Of a DNA stretch of 35,859 nucleotides, positions 1 through 7,863 are shown in pieces. The stretch is taken from NCBI GenBank assembly GCA_037968895.1, contig JBBKWJ010000129.1, forward strand, positions 1 through 35,859, written 5' to 3'. How positions within the stretch are numbered: position 1 is the first letter of the stretch; every line of letters begins with the position of its first letter. The translations under genes were made by a program, and so were the position numbers. The notes beneath the pieces are model-generated. The model was given only the letters and a program-made list of their open reading frames with translations, was not told where the DNA came from and searched no databases. The stretch comes from JBBKWJ01 sp037968895 (lineage in GTDB: Bacteria; Actinomycetota; Acidimicrobiia; Acidimicrobiales; SZUA-35).

Positions 1-1
1 A

Positions 2-469
2 GCGCCCGAAGCTGTCGTAACCGAATGTGCAAATGACTATGTCGATCAGCTCCTCAAGGCCGACGCTGCGATTGCCGCTGCGCTACACACTGTTCCGGTT
101 GAGGAACGAGTTCTTGTCACCAACCACGACGCGATGGGCTACTTCGCCGATCGGTACGGCTATGAGGTGCTCGATACTGTCTTGCCCTCAAGCACCCTAA
201 GCGAAGCGAGCCCAGCAGACCTTGAGCGGCTAGAAGCGTCGATCGTTTCACTTGGGGTTCCGGCAATCTTCGCCGAGCACCAACACAACGGAGCCGAGAT
301 CGAAGCAGTCGCGTCACGCCTTGGTGACAAGGTGGAGGTCGTGTATCTCTACACCGACGTACTTGGCGAACTCGGGTCTGGCGCAGACACTTACCTCGGG
401 CTCCTCAAGTTTGACGCTATTGCCATTACGCAGGCGCTTGGGGGAGATCCAAATGGACTTTCTGGCTAG
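2..469 (+). CDS. Metal ABC transporter substrate-binding protein, C-terminal part (ZnuA/TroA family)
   Basis: This is the last 155 residues of a periplasmic/extracytoplasmic metal-binding lipoprotein of the cluster 9 (ZnuA/TroA/MntA) type; the N-terminus lies upstream of the window. The reading frame is open from base 2. Visible family signatures are TNHDAMGYFADRYG, which carries a metal-ligand histidine and the usual aromatic-rich helix, the STLSEASPADL segment, PAIFAEHQ, and a terminal YTDVLG in which the Asp is the usual last metal ligand. It overlaps the permease start by 17 bp, so the two are translated together. The family binds Zn or Mn; which one cannot be told here. Family assignment is firm, metal identity is not. 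Confidence 0.88.
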   Translation, partial: APEAVVTECANDYVDQLLKADAAIAAALHTVPVEERVLVTNHDAMGYFADRYGYEVLDTVLPSSTLSEASPADLERLEASIVSLGVPAIFAEHQHNGAEIEAVASRLGDKVEVVYLYTDVLGELGSGADTYLGLLKFDAIAITQALGGDPNGLSG

Positions 470-1307
470 CCCGCAACAGTGGTGGATTGATCCATTCTCG
501 AGCCAGACGATGCGTCATGCCCTGCTCGCAGGCATTCTCGCCGTCGTGTGCACGTCGCTCGTCGGAACGTGGGTCGTACTGAGGGGCATGAGCTTCTTTG
601 GCGATGCGCTGGCGCACGGGGTGCTACCAGGCATAGCCGTCGCCTACACCGTCGGAGTGAGTACGACTCTCGGCGCCTTCGTTGCGGCTGGTGCCATGGT
701 CGCTTTAATGCACTTAATCCGTAGTCAGTCGCCGCTGCCTGAAGACACCACGATCGGAATCTTGTTTGCCGGATTCCTCTCGCTTGCGGTCGTAATCATG
801 TCGAGGAGTGGGTCGTACGCAGGCGACCTCACTAGATTCTTGTTTGGCTCGATCACCTCTATCGACAACACCGATCTCATTCGGCAAGCGATCGCGGCTG
901 CAATCACAATCATCGGCATTCTCGTCTTCTACCGGCCCCTTCTTGCCATGACCTTCGACGAGACGCTGGCCGAACTCTTGGGTCTGCGTCCAAAACTCAC
1001 CCACGCCGTTCTTCTCGGGATGCTTGCTCTCGCTGTTGTGTCTTCATTCGAGACAATTGGCAATCTTCTCGTGGTGTCGTTCTTGATCGCCCCACCCGCC
1101 GCGTCAGCGCTGCTTATCAAACGAGTGCCATACATCATGATCGGCTCGATCGTGCTTGGCTCAGCGGCTGTCATTCTCGGGCTACTAGTTAGCTACCACT
1201 ACGACACGGCCCCTGGTGCGACGATGTCGCTCATGGCAGTGATGACCTTCATGGCGGCGCTCGTAGTCAACACCGCTACTGGTCGAAGCCTTTCTCGTCA
1301 GATCTAA
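453..1307 (+). CDS. Metal ABC transporter permease (ZnuB/MntB family)
   Basis: Integral membrane permease of a zinc/manganese ABC importer, 284 residues, the normal size for ABC-3 family permeases. It has about eight hydrophobic segments. The family features GTWVVLRGMSFFGDALAHGVLPG near residues 30-55 and a C-terminal SFETIGNLLVVSFLIAPPAAS segment are clear. The frame is open much further upstream, but the start at 453 is chosen because a strong Shine-Dalgarno (gggggag, 440-446) precedes it and it matches the family N-terminus. It overlaps the binding-protein gene by 17 bp. No ATPase gene lies between or after these two, so the ATPase is presumably upstream of the window. Its stop overlaps the convergent aminotransferase stop by 4 bp. 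Confidence 0.92.
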   Translation: MDFLASPQQWWIDPFSSQTMRHALLAGILAVVCTSLVGTWVVLRGMSFFGDALAHGVLPGIAVAYTVGVSTTLGAFVAAGAMVALMHLIRSQSPLPEDTTIGILFAGFLSLAVVIMSRSGSYAGDLTRFLFGSITSIDNTDLIRQAIAAAITIIGILVFYRPLLAMTFDETLAELLGLRPKLTHAVLLGMLALAVVSSFETIGNLLVVSFLIAPPAASALLIKRVPYIMIGSIVLGSAAVILGLLVSYHYDTAPGATMSLMAVMTFMAALVVNTATGRSLSRQI

Positions 1308-2476
1308 CCCGACGTTGCGGCATACGACACAATCCGGCGACAGCCTTCGGCCAGTCGGTCGTCGTCGATCGTGAAGCTAATCCGGACCCATCCCTCGGCC
1401 GAAGGCCCAAAAGCTCCGGCGTCAACGACCGACACGCCGGTCGCGTCGAAGAGGGCATGAGCGAATGACTTGCTTGAGGGATCGACCCGTCTGATATCGA
1501 CGAGCAGATACATACCGGCCTGTGGAACAAGGACTTCGAGATGAGGGGAAGCGTTTAGAATCTCGGCGGCAAGATCACGCCGTCGTTGGTAGATGTCGCG
1601 CATCGGCCGCGACGCAGTGCGATGTTCAGTCAAGGCCGAGAACGCTGCTTCCTGGATGAAGCCGGGGAGTCCGTAGTTGACGTTGATCTGAAGACTGTTC
1701 ATGTGAGCGATCAGTTCATGGGGAGCGACGGCCCAGCCGACCCGCCAACCAGTCATGGCGTGCGATTTCGAGAGACTGCTAACCGTCACGGTGCGCTCAG
1801 ACATGCCAGGCAACGAGGCAATCGATGTGTGATCTCCCTCGAAGAGAAGGTCGCCGTATACCTCATCGGAGAGGATCCAAAGGTCGTGATCAATCGCTAT
1901 CTGGGCGATTGCCGTGAGTTCCTCCTTCCGTAGAACAACACCAGTCGGGTTGTTCGGTGTCGTAATAGCGATGGCCCGTGTCCTCTCGGTGACCGCAGCA
2001 CGGATGGCTTTGATGTCAGGGCGGAATCCTGATTCAGCGGACTGGGCGACACGAACCAGACTGGCTCCGCCTGCTCGCAATGTTGCCTCGTATGTGAGAT
2101 ACATCGGGTCGAGCCCTATGACCTCGTCGCCGTGCTCGAGCAGACAAAGACTGGTCGCCATCAGGGCGTTCTGAGTCCCTGCACACACGATCACATTGTC
2201 GGCGTCAAGACCTTGCCCTGTTCGTGCCGCGATATCAGCGGCAACCGCGGCCCGGAGCTTGGCTCGGCCGGCGATCTCGGCGTAGTGAGTGTCGCCCCGG
2301 TCCAATGCCGCTATTGCGCTTTGCACGATTGGCCTTGGAGTCGCGAAGTCAGGATCGCCGACGCTGAGGATGATTACATCTTCGCCTCGCGCCATCGCTT
2401 GCGACGCCTTGAAATGAACGGCCCAGCCGCCTAGTCCGTCGCTGTGGATCCGATCGACCAAAGAGGAGTACCGCAT
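1304..2476 (-). CDS. PLP-dependent aminotransferase, class I/II (aspartate aminotransferase-like)
   Basis: Cytosolic fold-type I pyridoxal-phosphate aminotransferase of 390 residues, full length for the family. Visible signatures: GDPDFATP (about 40-47), NNPTG (175-179), DEVYGDL (204-210), the Schiff-base lysine K237 in SLSKSHAMTGWRVGW, and a C-terminal WVRISF whose Arg would bind the substrate carboxylate. The amino donor is not predictable; aspartate, aromatic or branched-chain amino acids are all possible. The ATG at 2476 has no Shine-Dalgarno, but a TAGTCT hexamer ends exactly 7 nt upstream, indicating leaderless transcription. It stands alone between two genes on the opposite strand, and its stop overlaps the metal permease stop (CTAA, 1304-1307). 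Confidence 0.92.
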   Translation of the reverse strand: MRYSSLVDRIHSDGLGGWAVHFKASQAMARGEDVIILSVGDPDFATPRPIVQSAIAALDRGDTHYAEIAGRAKLRAAVAADIAARTGQGLDADNVIVCAGTQNALMATSLCLLEHGDEVIGLDPMYLTYEATLRAGGASLVRVAQSAESGFRPDIKAIRAAVTERTRAIAITTPNNPTGVVLRKEELTAIAQIAIDHDLWILSDEVYGDLLFEGDHTSIASLPGMSERTVTVSSLSKSHAMTGWRVGWAVAPHELIAHMNSLQINVNYGLPGFIQEAAFSALTEHRTASRPMRDIYQRRRDLAAEILNASPHLEVLVPQAGMYLLVDIRRVDPSSKSFAHALFDATGVSVVDAGAFGPSAEGWVRISFTIDDDRLAEGCRRIVSYAATSG

Positions 2477-2482
2477 GGCAAG

Positions 2483-2488
2483 AGACTA
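2483..2488 (-). promoter_or_regulatory. Predicted -10 element (TAGTCT) of a leaderless aminotransferase transcript
   Basis: On the minus strand TAGTCT is followed by six bases (cttgcc) and then the ATG at 2476. A transcript starting 7 nt after the last T would begin at the A of the start codon. The same hexamer and spacing occur before the GTG of glnS. No obvious -35 is seen. Confidence 0.6.
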
Positions 2489-2546
2489 GCCTTGCCGAGT
2501 GATCACGGCCCGCTGATCAGGTATTCGACCCGCAGATAAGGATTAC

Positions 2547-3584
2547 ATGAGCTCCACGCTGAAACTTGGCTTAATGACTGGCTATTGGGGAGCTGGGCCG
2601 CCGGCGAACACGGTGGAAGCGATAGCAGCCGCTGACGAGCTCGGCTGGGACAGTATTTGGACGGCAGAGGCGTATGGATCCGATGCCTTGACGCCATTGG
2701 CGTGGTGGGGGTCGCAAACTTCTAACGTAGATCTCGGTACAGCCATCATCCAGATGGCTGCTCGCACACCAACCGCGACAGCCATGGCGGCGATCACCAT
2801 GGACCACCTCTCTGGGGGACGATTCCGGCTTGGGCTGGGTGCATCTGGTCCTCAGGTGGTCGAAGGCTGGTACGGCCAGCCGTACCCGCGGCCACTCGAA
2901 CGAACCCGCGAATACATCGACATCGTGCGCCAGGTATTCGATAGAGAAGCTCGGGTCACGCTCGACGGCGCTCACTATCAGCTGCCATACCAAGGCGGAG
3001 CCGGTCTCGGTAAAGCGCTGAAGCCGACTGTGCACCCACTACGGAGCAACCTCCCGATCTATTTGGCTGCGGAGGGGCCGAAGAACGTGGCACTCGCCGC
3101 CGAGATTGCCGACGGTTGGCTCCCGTTCTGGTTTGGCCCGAAGTCAAACGACTTCTACACCGAGGCGCTGCAAGCCGGATTCGCCAAGGGCGGCCGCCAC
3201 AACTTCGACACGTTTGACATCGCGTGTCCAATCCCCTTGATCATCAACGACGACGTCGAAACTGCGGCCAACTACGTGCGACCGATGCTTGCGCTCTACG
3301 TGGGCGGTATGGGCGCCAAAGGTGCAAACTTTCATTTCGAGGTGCTAGCGCGCCTCGGCTACGAATCTGAATGCCACGACATCCAACGTCTATACCTTGC
3401 TGGCCGCAAAGACGAGGCCATCGCGGCCATTCCGCTTCAGATGGTTGAAGACGTCGCCCTTGTCGGACCAGAAGACAAGATCAAGGAAGAAATCCCAAAG
3501 TGGGCAGAGACGATCATTACGACGCTACTCGTGTCCGGCGATGCCAGTCTTGTCCGAAAAGTGAATGAATGGGTGAACGGTTAG
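2547..3584 (+). CDS. LLM-class F420-type oxidoreductase
   Basis: Luciferase-fold (TIM-barrel) flavin/F420 oxidoreductase of 345 residues. Family features include GYWGAGPPANTVEAI at the N-terminus, SIWTAEAYGSDALTPLAWWG, a barrel strand FRLGLGASGPQVVEGWYGQ and PIYLAAEGPKNVALAAEIADGWLPFW. This pattern is typical of the coenzyme F420-dependent subgroup abundant in actinobacteria; FMN use cannot be excluded. The substrate is unknown. The ATG at 2547 has an AAGGA about 4 bases upstream, a slightly close but plausible ribosome site. It is a single gene between two convergent/divergent neighbours, and its stop overlaps that of isocitrate dehydrogenase by 4 bp (TTAG). Confidence 0.9.
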   Translation: MSSTLKLGLMTGYWGAGPPANTVEAIAAADELGWDSIWTAEAYGSDALTPLAWWGSQTSNVDLGTAIIQMAARTPTATAMAAITMDHLSGGRFRLGLGASGPQVVEGWYGQPYPRPLERTREYIDIVRQVFDREARVTLDGAHYQLPYQGGAGLGKALKPTVHPLRSNLPIYLAAEGPKNVALAAEIADGWLPFWFGPKSNDFYTEALQAGFAKGGRHNFDTFDIACPIPLIINDDVETAANYVRPMLALYVGGMGAKGANFHFEVLARLGYESECHDIQRLYLAGRKDEAIAAIPLQMVEDVALVGPEDKIKEEIPKWAETIITTLLVSGDASLVRKVNEWVNG

Positions 3585-5800
3585 ACCGTTGCGAGGATGG
3601 CTCCGAAAGTCGGGCTTGGACGCATTGCCGCCTCGGCCTTTGCGGCGTCGGGGCTGTAATAGCCGCCAATGTCCATTGGCTGCCCCTGGACGGCATTGAG
3701 CTCGCCCACAATGGTGCCTTCAGCATCGCTCAGGGCCTTGGCCACAGGGGCAAATCGGGCGGCGAGCGCCGTGTCGACAGTTTGCGCCGCTAGCTCGTCG
3801 GCCCAATACATGGCGAGGTAGAAGTGGCTACCACGATTGTCGAGCTCGTTCACCTTACGTGAAGGCGATTTGCCATTGAGAAGCAGCTTGCCGGTGGCAC
3901 TATCAAGTGCATCGGCGAGCACCTGGGCTCCGGCATTGCCCGTTGCCTCGGCAAGATGTTCAAGCGATACCGCAAGGGCCAGAAACTCGCCTAGTGAGTC
4001 CCAGCGAAGGTGGTTTTCCTTCTCAAACTGCTGGACGTGCTTCGGGGCGGAGCCGCCGGCGCCGGTTTCGAACAGGCCTCCCCCCTTCATGAGGGGCACG
4101 ATCGACAGCATCTTGGCGCTTGTGCCGAGCTCGAGGATTGGGAAGAGGTCGGTGAGGTAGTCGCGGAGCACGTTGCCGGTAACGGAGATTGTTTCGTCTC
4201 CTGCTTTCACTCGGGCAAGGGTGAAGCGAGTTGCTTCGACGGGCGAAAGAATCTCGATTTGGATTCCATCGGTGTCGTGGTCTGGTAGATATGCCTTGAT
4301 CTTGGCGATCAAGTTGGCGTCGTGGGCACGGGCCTGGTCGAGCCAGAACACAACTGGCGCTCCAGTTGCTCGACCACGGCTAACGGCGAGCTTTACCCAG
4401 TCTTGAACCGGCGCATCCTTCGTCTGGCAAGCCCTGAAGATGTCGCCAACTTCAACCGTATGCTCCATGATGGTCGCTCCAGCGCCGTCGACCACACGAA
4501 CAACGCCAGCTGATTCGATCTCGAATGTCTTGTCGTGCGAGCCGTACTCTTCGGCCTTCTGGGCCATCAGTCCAACGTTTGGCGTTGTACCCATTGTGGT
4601 CGGGTCGAAGGCGCCGTTTGCCTTACAGAAGTCAATGGTTTCTTGGTAGACACCGGCGTAGCTGCTGTCAGGAATGACCGCTTTGGCGTCTTGCTGATTT
4701 CCTTCGGCGTTCCACATCTGGCCCGACGTGCGGATCATGGCCGGCATCGATGCATCGACGATGACGTCACTGGGTACGTGCAGGTTGGTGATGCCCTTGT
4801 CTGAATCGACCATTGCGACCGAAGGACCGTCGGCGTAGGCAGCGGCGATGTCGGCCTCGATGGCCGCTCGCTGTTCAGCCGTCGTGTTGTCGAGCGCACC
4901 GAGAAGGTTGCCGAAGCCGTTGTTGACATCGACACCGAGCTCGTCGAGTACGTCGCCATGCTTGGCAAAGACGTCGGCGAAGAACACCTTGACTGCGCGC
5001 CCGAAAATGATCGGGTCGGACACTTTCATCATGGTCGCCTTCAGGTGAAGCGAGAACAGCACACCCTGCGTCTTGGCATCGGCGATCTGCTCGGCCAGGA
5101 AGGCGGTAAGCGCTGCGTTGCTCATAACGGAGGAGTCAATGATCTCTCCCGCAAGCAATGGTTGGTCTTCTTTAAGCACCGTGACGGTGCCGTCGGCGGC
5201 TACCTGCTCGATCCGAAATGTGGTTGCGGCGTCGATTGTCACCGACTGCTCGTTGGCGAAGAAGTCGCCACCCGTCATGGTCGCAACATGGGTTTTGGAA
5301 TCGGCAGACCATGCACCCATCGAATGTGGATTGTTCTGTGCGTACTGCTTTACGGCTTTGGGCGCCCGGCGGTCGGAGTTTCCTTCGCGCAACACGGGGT
5401 TAACTGCGCTGCCCTTGATCTTGTCGTAGAGGCCTCGAATCGCCTTCTCGGCGTCGGTTTTTGGATCGTCTGGGTAGTCGGGGAGTGCGTACCCCTTGGC
5501 CTGAAGCTCGGCGACTGCCGCCTTGAGCTGTGGCACAGACGCCGAAATATTCGGGAGCTTGATGATGTTTGCGTGAGGGTCTTGTGTGAGCGCACCCAGC
5601 TCGGCGAGCGCATCGCCGATGCGCTGCTCGGGCATGAGATGGTCGTTGAACGTGGCGATGATTCGCCCACCAAGCGATATGTCCCGTGTCTCGACGGTTA
5701 CGCCGGCGGCGCCAGCAAATGACTCGATCACCGGAAGCAGAGAATGAGTTGCAAGCGCAGGGGCTTCATCGGTGATTGTGTAGATGATCTGAGCTGACAT
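3581..5800 (-). CDS. icd: NADP-dependent isocitrate dehydrogenase, monomeric type
   Basis: Oxidative decarboxylation of isocitrate to 2-oxoglutarate with NADP in the TCA cycle. The 739-residue length is diagnostic of the monomeric enzyme, about twice the size of the dimeric form. Family signatures include IYTITDEAPALATHSLLPV at the N-terminus, REGNSDRRAPKAVK and NNPHSMGAWSADSKTHVA (substrate region), and GNVLRDYLTDLFPILELGTSAKML. The frame stays open 39 codons upstream to 5917, but the ATG at 5800 is preferred: it has GGAG 5 bases upstream and gives the conserved N-terminus. It is divergent from the histidine kinase across 203 bp and convergent with the LLM gene. Confidence 0.96.
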   Translation of the reverse strand: MSAQIIYTITDEAPALATHSLLPVIESFAGAAGVTVETRDISLGGRIIATFNDHLMPEQRIGDALAELGALTQDPHANIIKLPNISASVPQLKAAVAELQAKGYALPDYPDDPKTDAEKAIRGLYDKIKGSAVNPVLREGNSDRRAPKAVKQYAQNNPHSMGAWSADSKTHVATMTGGDFFANEQSVTIDAATTFRIEQVAADGTVTVLKEDQPLLAGEIIDSSVMSNAALTAFLAEQIADAKTQGVLFSLHLKATMMKVSDPIIFGRAVKVFFADVFAKHGDVLDELGVDVNNGFGNLLGALDNTTAEQRAAIEADIAAAYADGPSVAMVDSDKGITNLHVPSDVIVDASMPAMIRTSGQMWNAEGNQQDAKAVIPDSSYAGVYQETIDFCKANGAFDPTTMGTTPNVGLMAQKAEEYGSHDKTFEIESAGVVRVVDGAGATIMEHTVEVGDIFRACQTKDAPVQDWVKLAVSRGRATGAPVVFWLDQARAHDANLIAKIKAYLPDHDTDGIQIEILSPVEATRFTLARVKAGDETISVTGNVLRDYLTDLFPILELGTSAKMLSIVPLMKGGGLFETGAGGSAPKHVQQFEKENHLRWDSLGEFLALAVSLEHLAEATGNAGAQVLADALDSATGKLLLNGKSPSRKVNELDNRGSHFYLAMYWADELAAQTVDTALAARFAPVAKALSDAEGTIVGELNAVQGQPMDIGGYYSPDAAKAEAAMRPSPTFGAILATV

Positions 5801-6003
5801 GATTCTCCGGACGAGGGTCGATACTCCCACCGAGGTTAATGGATGAATCCGCGGTTTTGGTAAGCCGGTCGTCATTGAAGAGGGCACAAAGACCCTTCGT
5901 GGTGTATCGAGCACCATCGACCTGGTTCTACGCTAATGTTGCTTGGCAATCCCATGACATGACCGGCTCGCAAGGTGGGCCGATCGGTTCTGGAGGGACG
6001 GCT
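5801..6003. promoter_or_regulatory. Divergent intergenic region between isocitrate dehydrogenase and the sensor kinase
   Basis: The longest non-coding interval of the window (203 bp). It must hold promoters for both genes. A GGAG (minus strand) serves isocitrate dehydrogenase and GGAGGG (5992-5997, plus strand) serves the kinase, so both transcripts probably have 5' leaders. TACGCT at 5929-5934 and TAATGT at 5934-5939 are possible -10 elements for the kinase, without a convincing -35. No operator palindrome was recognised. Confidence 0.4.
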
Positions 6004-7863
6004 ATGGACGACACACTTAGGCTCGCGTTGAGCCTTGCGAAAATCGAGACGTTCACCTATTCAATAGGCGACAGGGTGTTCACTCGCCACGACGCTTCGG
6101 TTGGCGGTGCCGACCGCAAGTTGCTCGTGACTGAGGGCGACCTCTTCTCTCGAATTCACCCAGACGACCGAGGCCGCGTCACCGACGCTGTAAATGAGAC
6201 CCTTCGTCGAAATCGTCCGCTGCAGACAGAGTGTCGAATTGTCTCAATAGTTGGCGACGTGAGCCACGTGTTGATCAGCGCCGTGGTTGATGAAGATCTG
6301 CGTACGGTCACCGGAGCCATTGTTGACCTGACAGAAGAACGTCAGCAACGTGACGAGGCAGATCTGGTCAAGCGCCAACTAGATAGCTTGCTCCATGCAA
6401 TTCCGTCGTCGGTGATTCTCTTCGACGAGCACCTAGTCATCCAGGCGATCAACGAAGAATTTGCGGAGGCGTTGGGCGTCGCAGTCGATGAATTCAACGG
6501 CAAATCCTTTTTTGAAGCGCTGCCGCTCGGAAACGGTTCCGATTTCGAGTTGAATTATCGACGGGCCGTCAAGAACGTCGAACCAGTCGACTTTGAATTT
6601 CACTTTGTGCCCTTCAACGAGTGGTTCCGGGTTTCGATAGTGCCAATCGATTCAGGTTTCATCTCGTTCACCCGGTCAATATCGGAAGTCAAGGAACTCG
6701 AAACGCTTCTCCGCGAACAGGAGAAGCAGCTACTTCAGAGTGAGCGAATGCGGGTGGTCGGTCAGCTAGCAGGCGGTATGGCCCATGACTTCAACAACCA
6801 GCTAGCCGTCGTGCTCGGCTACGCCGATCTGCTGCGATCGGAACTCGTAGAGACTCGACCGAAGGGCTATGCCGACAGAATCATGGAAGCGGGCGAGCAA
6901 GCAGCTGCGCTTTCGCGGCGCATGCTCACATTCGGCAACCAAACGGAGCCCACTCAGGAAGCCGTCGACCTGAATGCGCTTGTCAATCAGGTCATTTCGC
7001 TGATCGCCCCAACGGCCAGGAGCGCTATCACCGCCACTGACCCTGGCGACAACGAGTACTTGGCGTTCGGTGATTCGACACAGCTGCAAAGCGCTGTTCT
7101 CAACCTCGTCCTCAATGCTCGCGATGCCGTGGAGGAACCCGGTGAGTGCATCGTCGACGTCACCTCGACAGTATTGGCGAAGCCGCTTCTCGGTCAGCAC
7201 GGAGAAACAGTCGCTCCCGGCCCTGTTGTTTGTATCCGTGTGAGCGATAGCGGGCCGGGCATGGACGAAGAAACCCTTCGGCAGGCCTTCGACCCTTTCT
7301 TCTCGACCAAGGGTGCCGGTCGGGGACTTGGCCTCAACGCCGTGTACAACGCGGCGAAGCAGTTTGGCGGTGCCGTCCGCCTCGCGAGTTCGGTCGAGGG
7401 CGGAACCGTCGCGGAATTGTTCGTGCCCCTCTACATCGCACCGGATATGACGCTAGTCGAGACGATTATTGAGCCATCGGAGAGCAGCCAGACGATCCGC
7501 AGTGCAACCGTTCTCGTCGTAGAAGACAACGAGTTGGTCGGCGGGCTGGCCCTCGAATGGCTTACCTCGCTCGGGCTCGACACCATCAGAGCAACGAATG
7601 GCGAAGAAGCCATCGAAGCGTTTCAACGTTATGGCACGAGTATCGACCTTGTTTATCTCGATTGGGTCATGCCCGGCATGCACGGTCGGGACGTGCTCCG
7701 GCAGTTGAAGATCCTCAATCCTGCACTCCCGGTCATCATTGCGTCAGGATTCATGACGTCGACGTTCGACGAAGGTCGATCTCCATCCGACGCGTTTCTA
7801 CCAAAGCCGTTCACGCTCGAACAGCTACGCGCAGCAGTCGTTCAGGCTCAGCGAGATGCCTGA
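6004..7863 (+). CDS. Soluble PAS-PAS-HisKA-HATPase-REC hybrid histidine kinase
   Basis: Predicted cytoplasmic hybrid sensor kinase of 619 residues with no membrane segment. Order of parts: a PAS-like fold (about 1-110, with FSRIHPDDRGRV), a second PAS (about 125-235), a short coiled linker, HisKA with phosphoacceptor H261 in GGMAHDFNN, HATPase with an N-box (LVLNARDAV), DSGPGMDE and GRGLGLNAV, and a C-terminal receiver with phosphoacceptor D553 in YLDWVMPGM and the lysine of LPKPF. The start at 6004 is chosen for the strong GGAGGG 6 bases upstream; the frame is open to 5839 but lacks a ribosome site there. No response regulator lies nearby, so it is an orphan. The 3' end overlaps glnS by 16 bp. 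Confidence 0.93.
   Translation: MDDTLRLALSLAKIETFTYSIGDRVFTRHDASVGGADRKLLVTEGDLFSRIHPDDRGRVTDAVNETLRRNRPLQTECRIVSIVGDVSHVLISAVVDEDLRTVTGAIVDLTEERQQRDEADLVKRQLDSLLHAIPSSVILFDEHLVIQAINEEFAEALGVAVDEFNGKSFFEALPLGNGSDFELNYRRAVKNVEPVDFEFHFVPFNEWFRVSIVPIDSGFISFTRSISEVKELETLLREQEKQLLQSERMRVVGQLAGGMAHDFNNQLAVVLGYADLLRSELVETRPKGYADRIMEAGEQAAALSRRMLTFGNQTEPTQEAVDLNALVNQVISLIAPTARSAITATDPGDNEYLAFGDSTQLQSAVLNLVLNARDAVEEPGECIVDVTSTVLAKPLLGQHGETVAPGPVVCIRVSDSGPGMDEETLRQAFDPFFSTKGAGRGLGLNAVYNAAKQFGGAVRLASSVEGGTVAELFVPLYIAPDMTLVETIIEPSESSQTIRSATVLVVEDNELVGGLALEWLTSLGLDTIRATNGEEAIEAFQRYGTSIDLVYLDWVMPGMHGRDVLRQLKILNPALPVIIASGFMTSTFDEGRSPSDAFLPKPFTLEQLRAAVVQAQRDA

Noticed and set aside
252..452. Upstream extension of the metal permease frame
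   Set aside because: It overlaps the binding-protein coding sequence and encodes Ser/Thr-rich sequence unlike any permease; the strong ribosome site sets the start at 453.
1348..1411. Two copies of a ccttcggcc/ggccgaagg-like inverted pair
   Set aside because: Both lie inside the aminotransferase coding region, far apart for a hairpin, and are explained by GC-rich codon use.
4958..5722. 254-codon open frame on the plus strand
   Set aside because: It lies antisense inside isocitrate dehydrogenase, whose full-length family match explains the region; the translation is Cys/Arg/Gly-rich and shows no domain.
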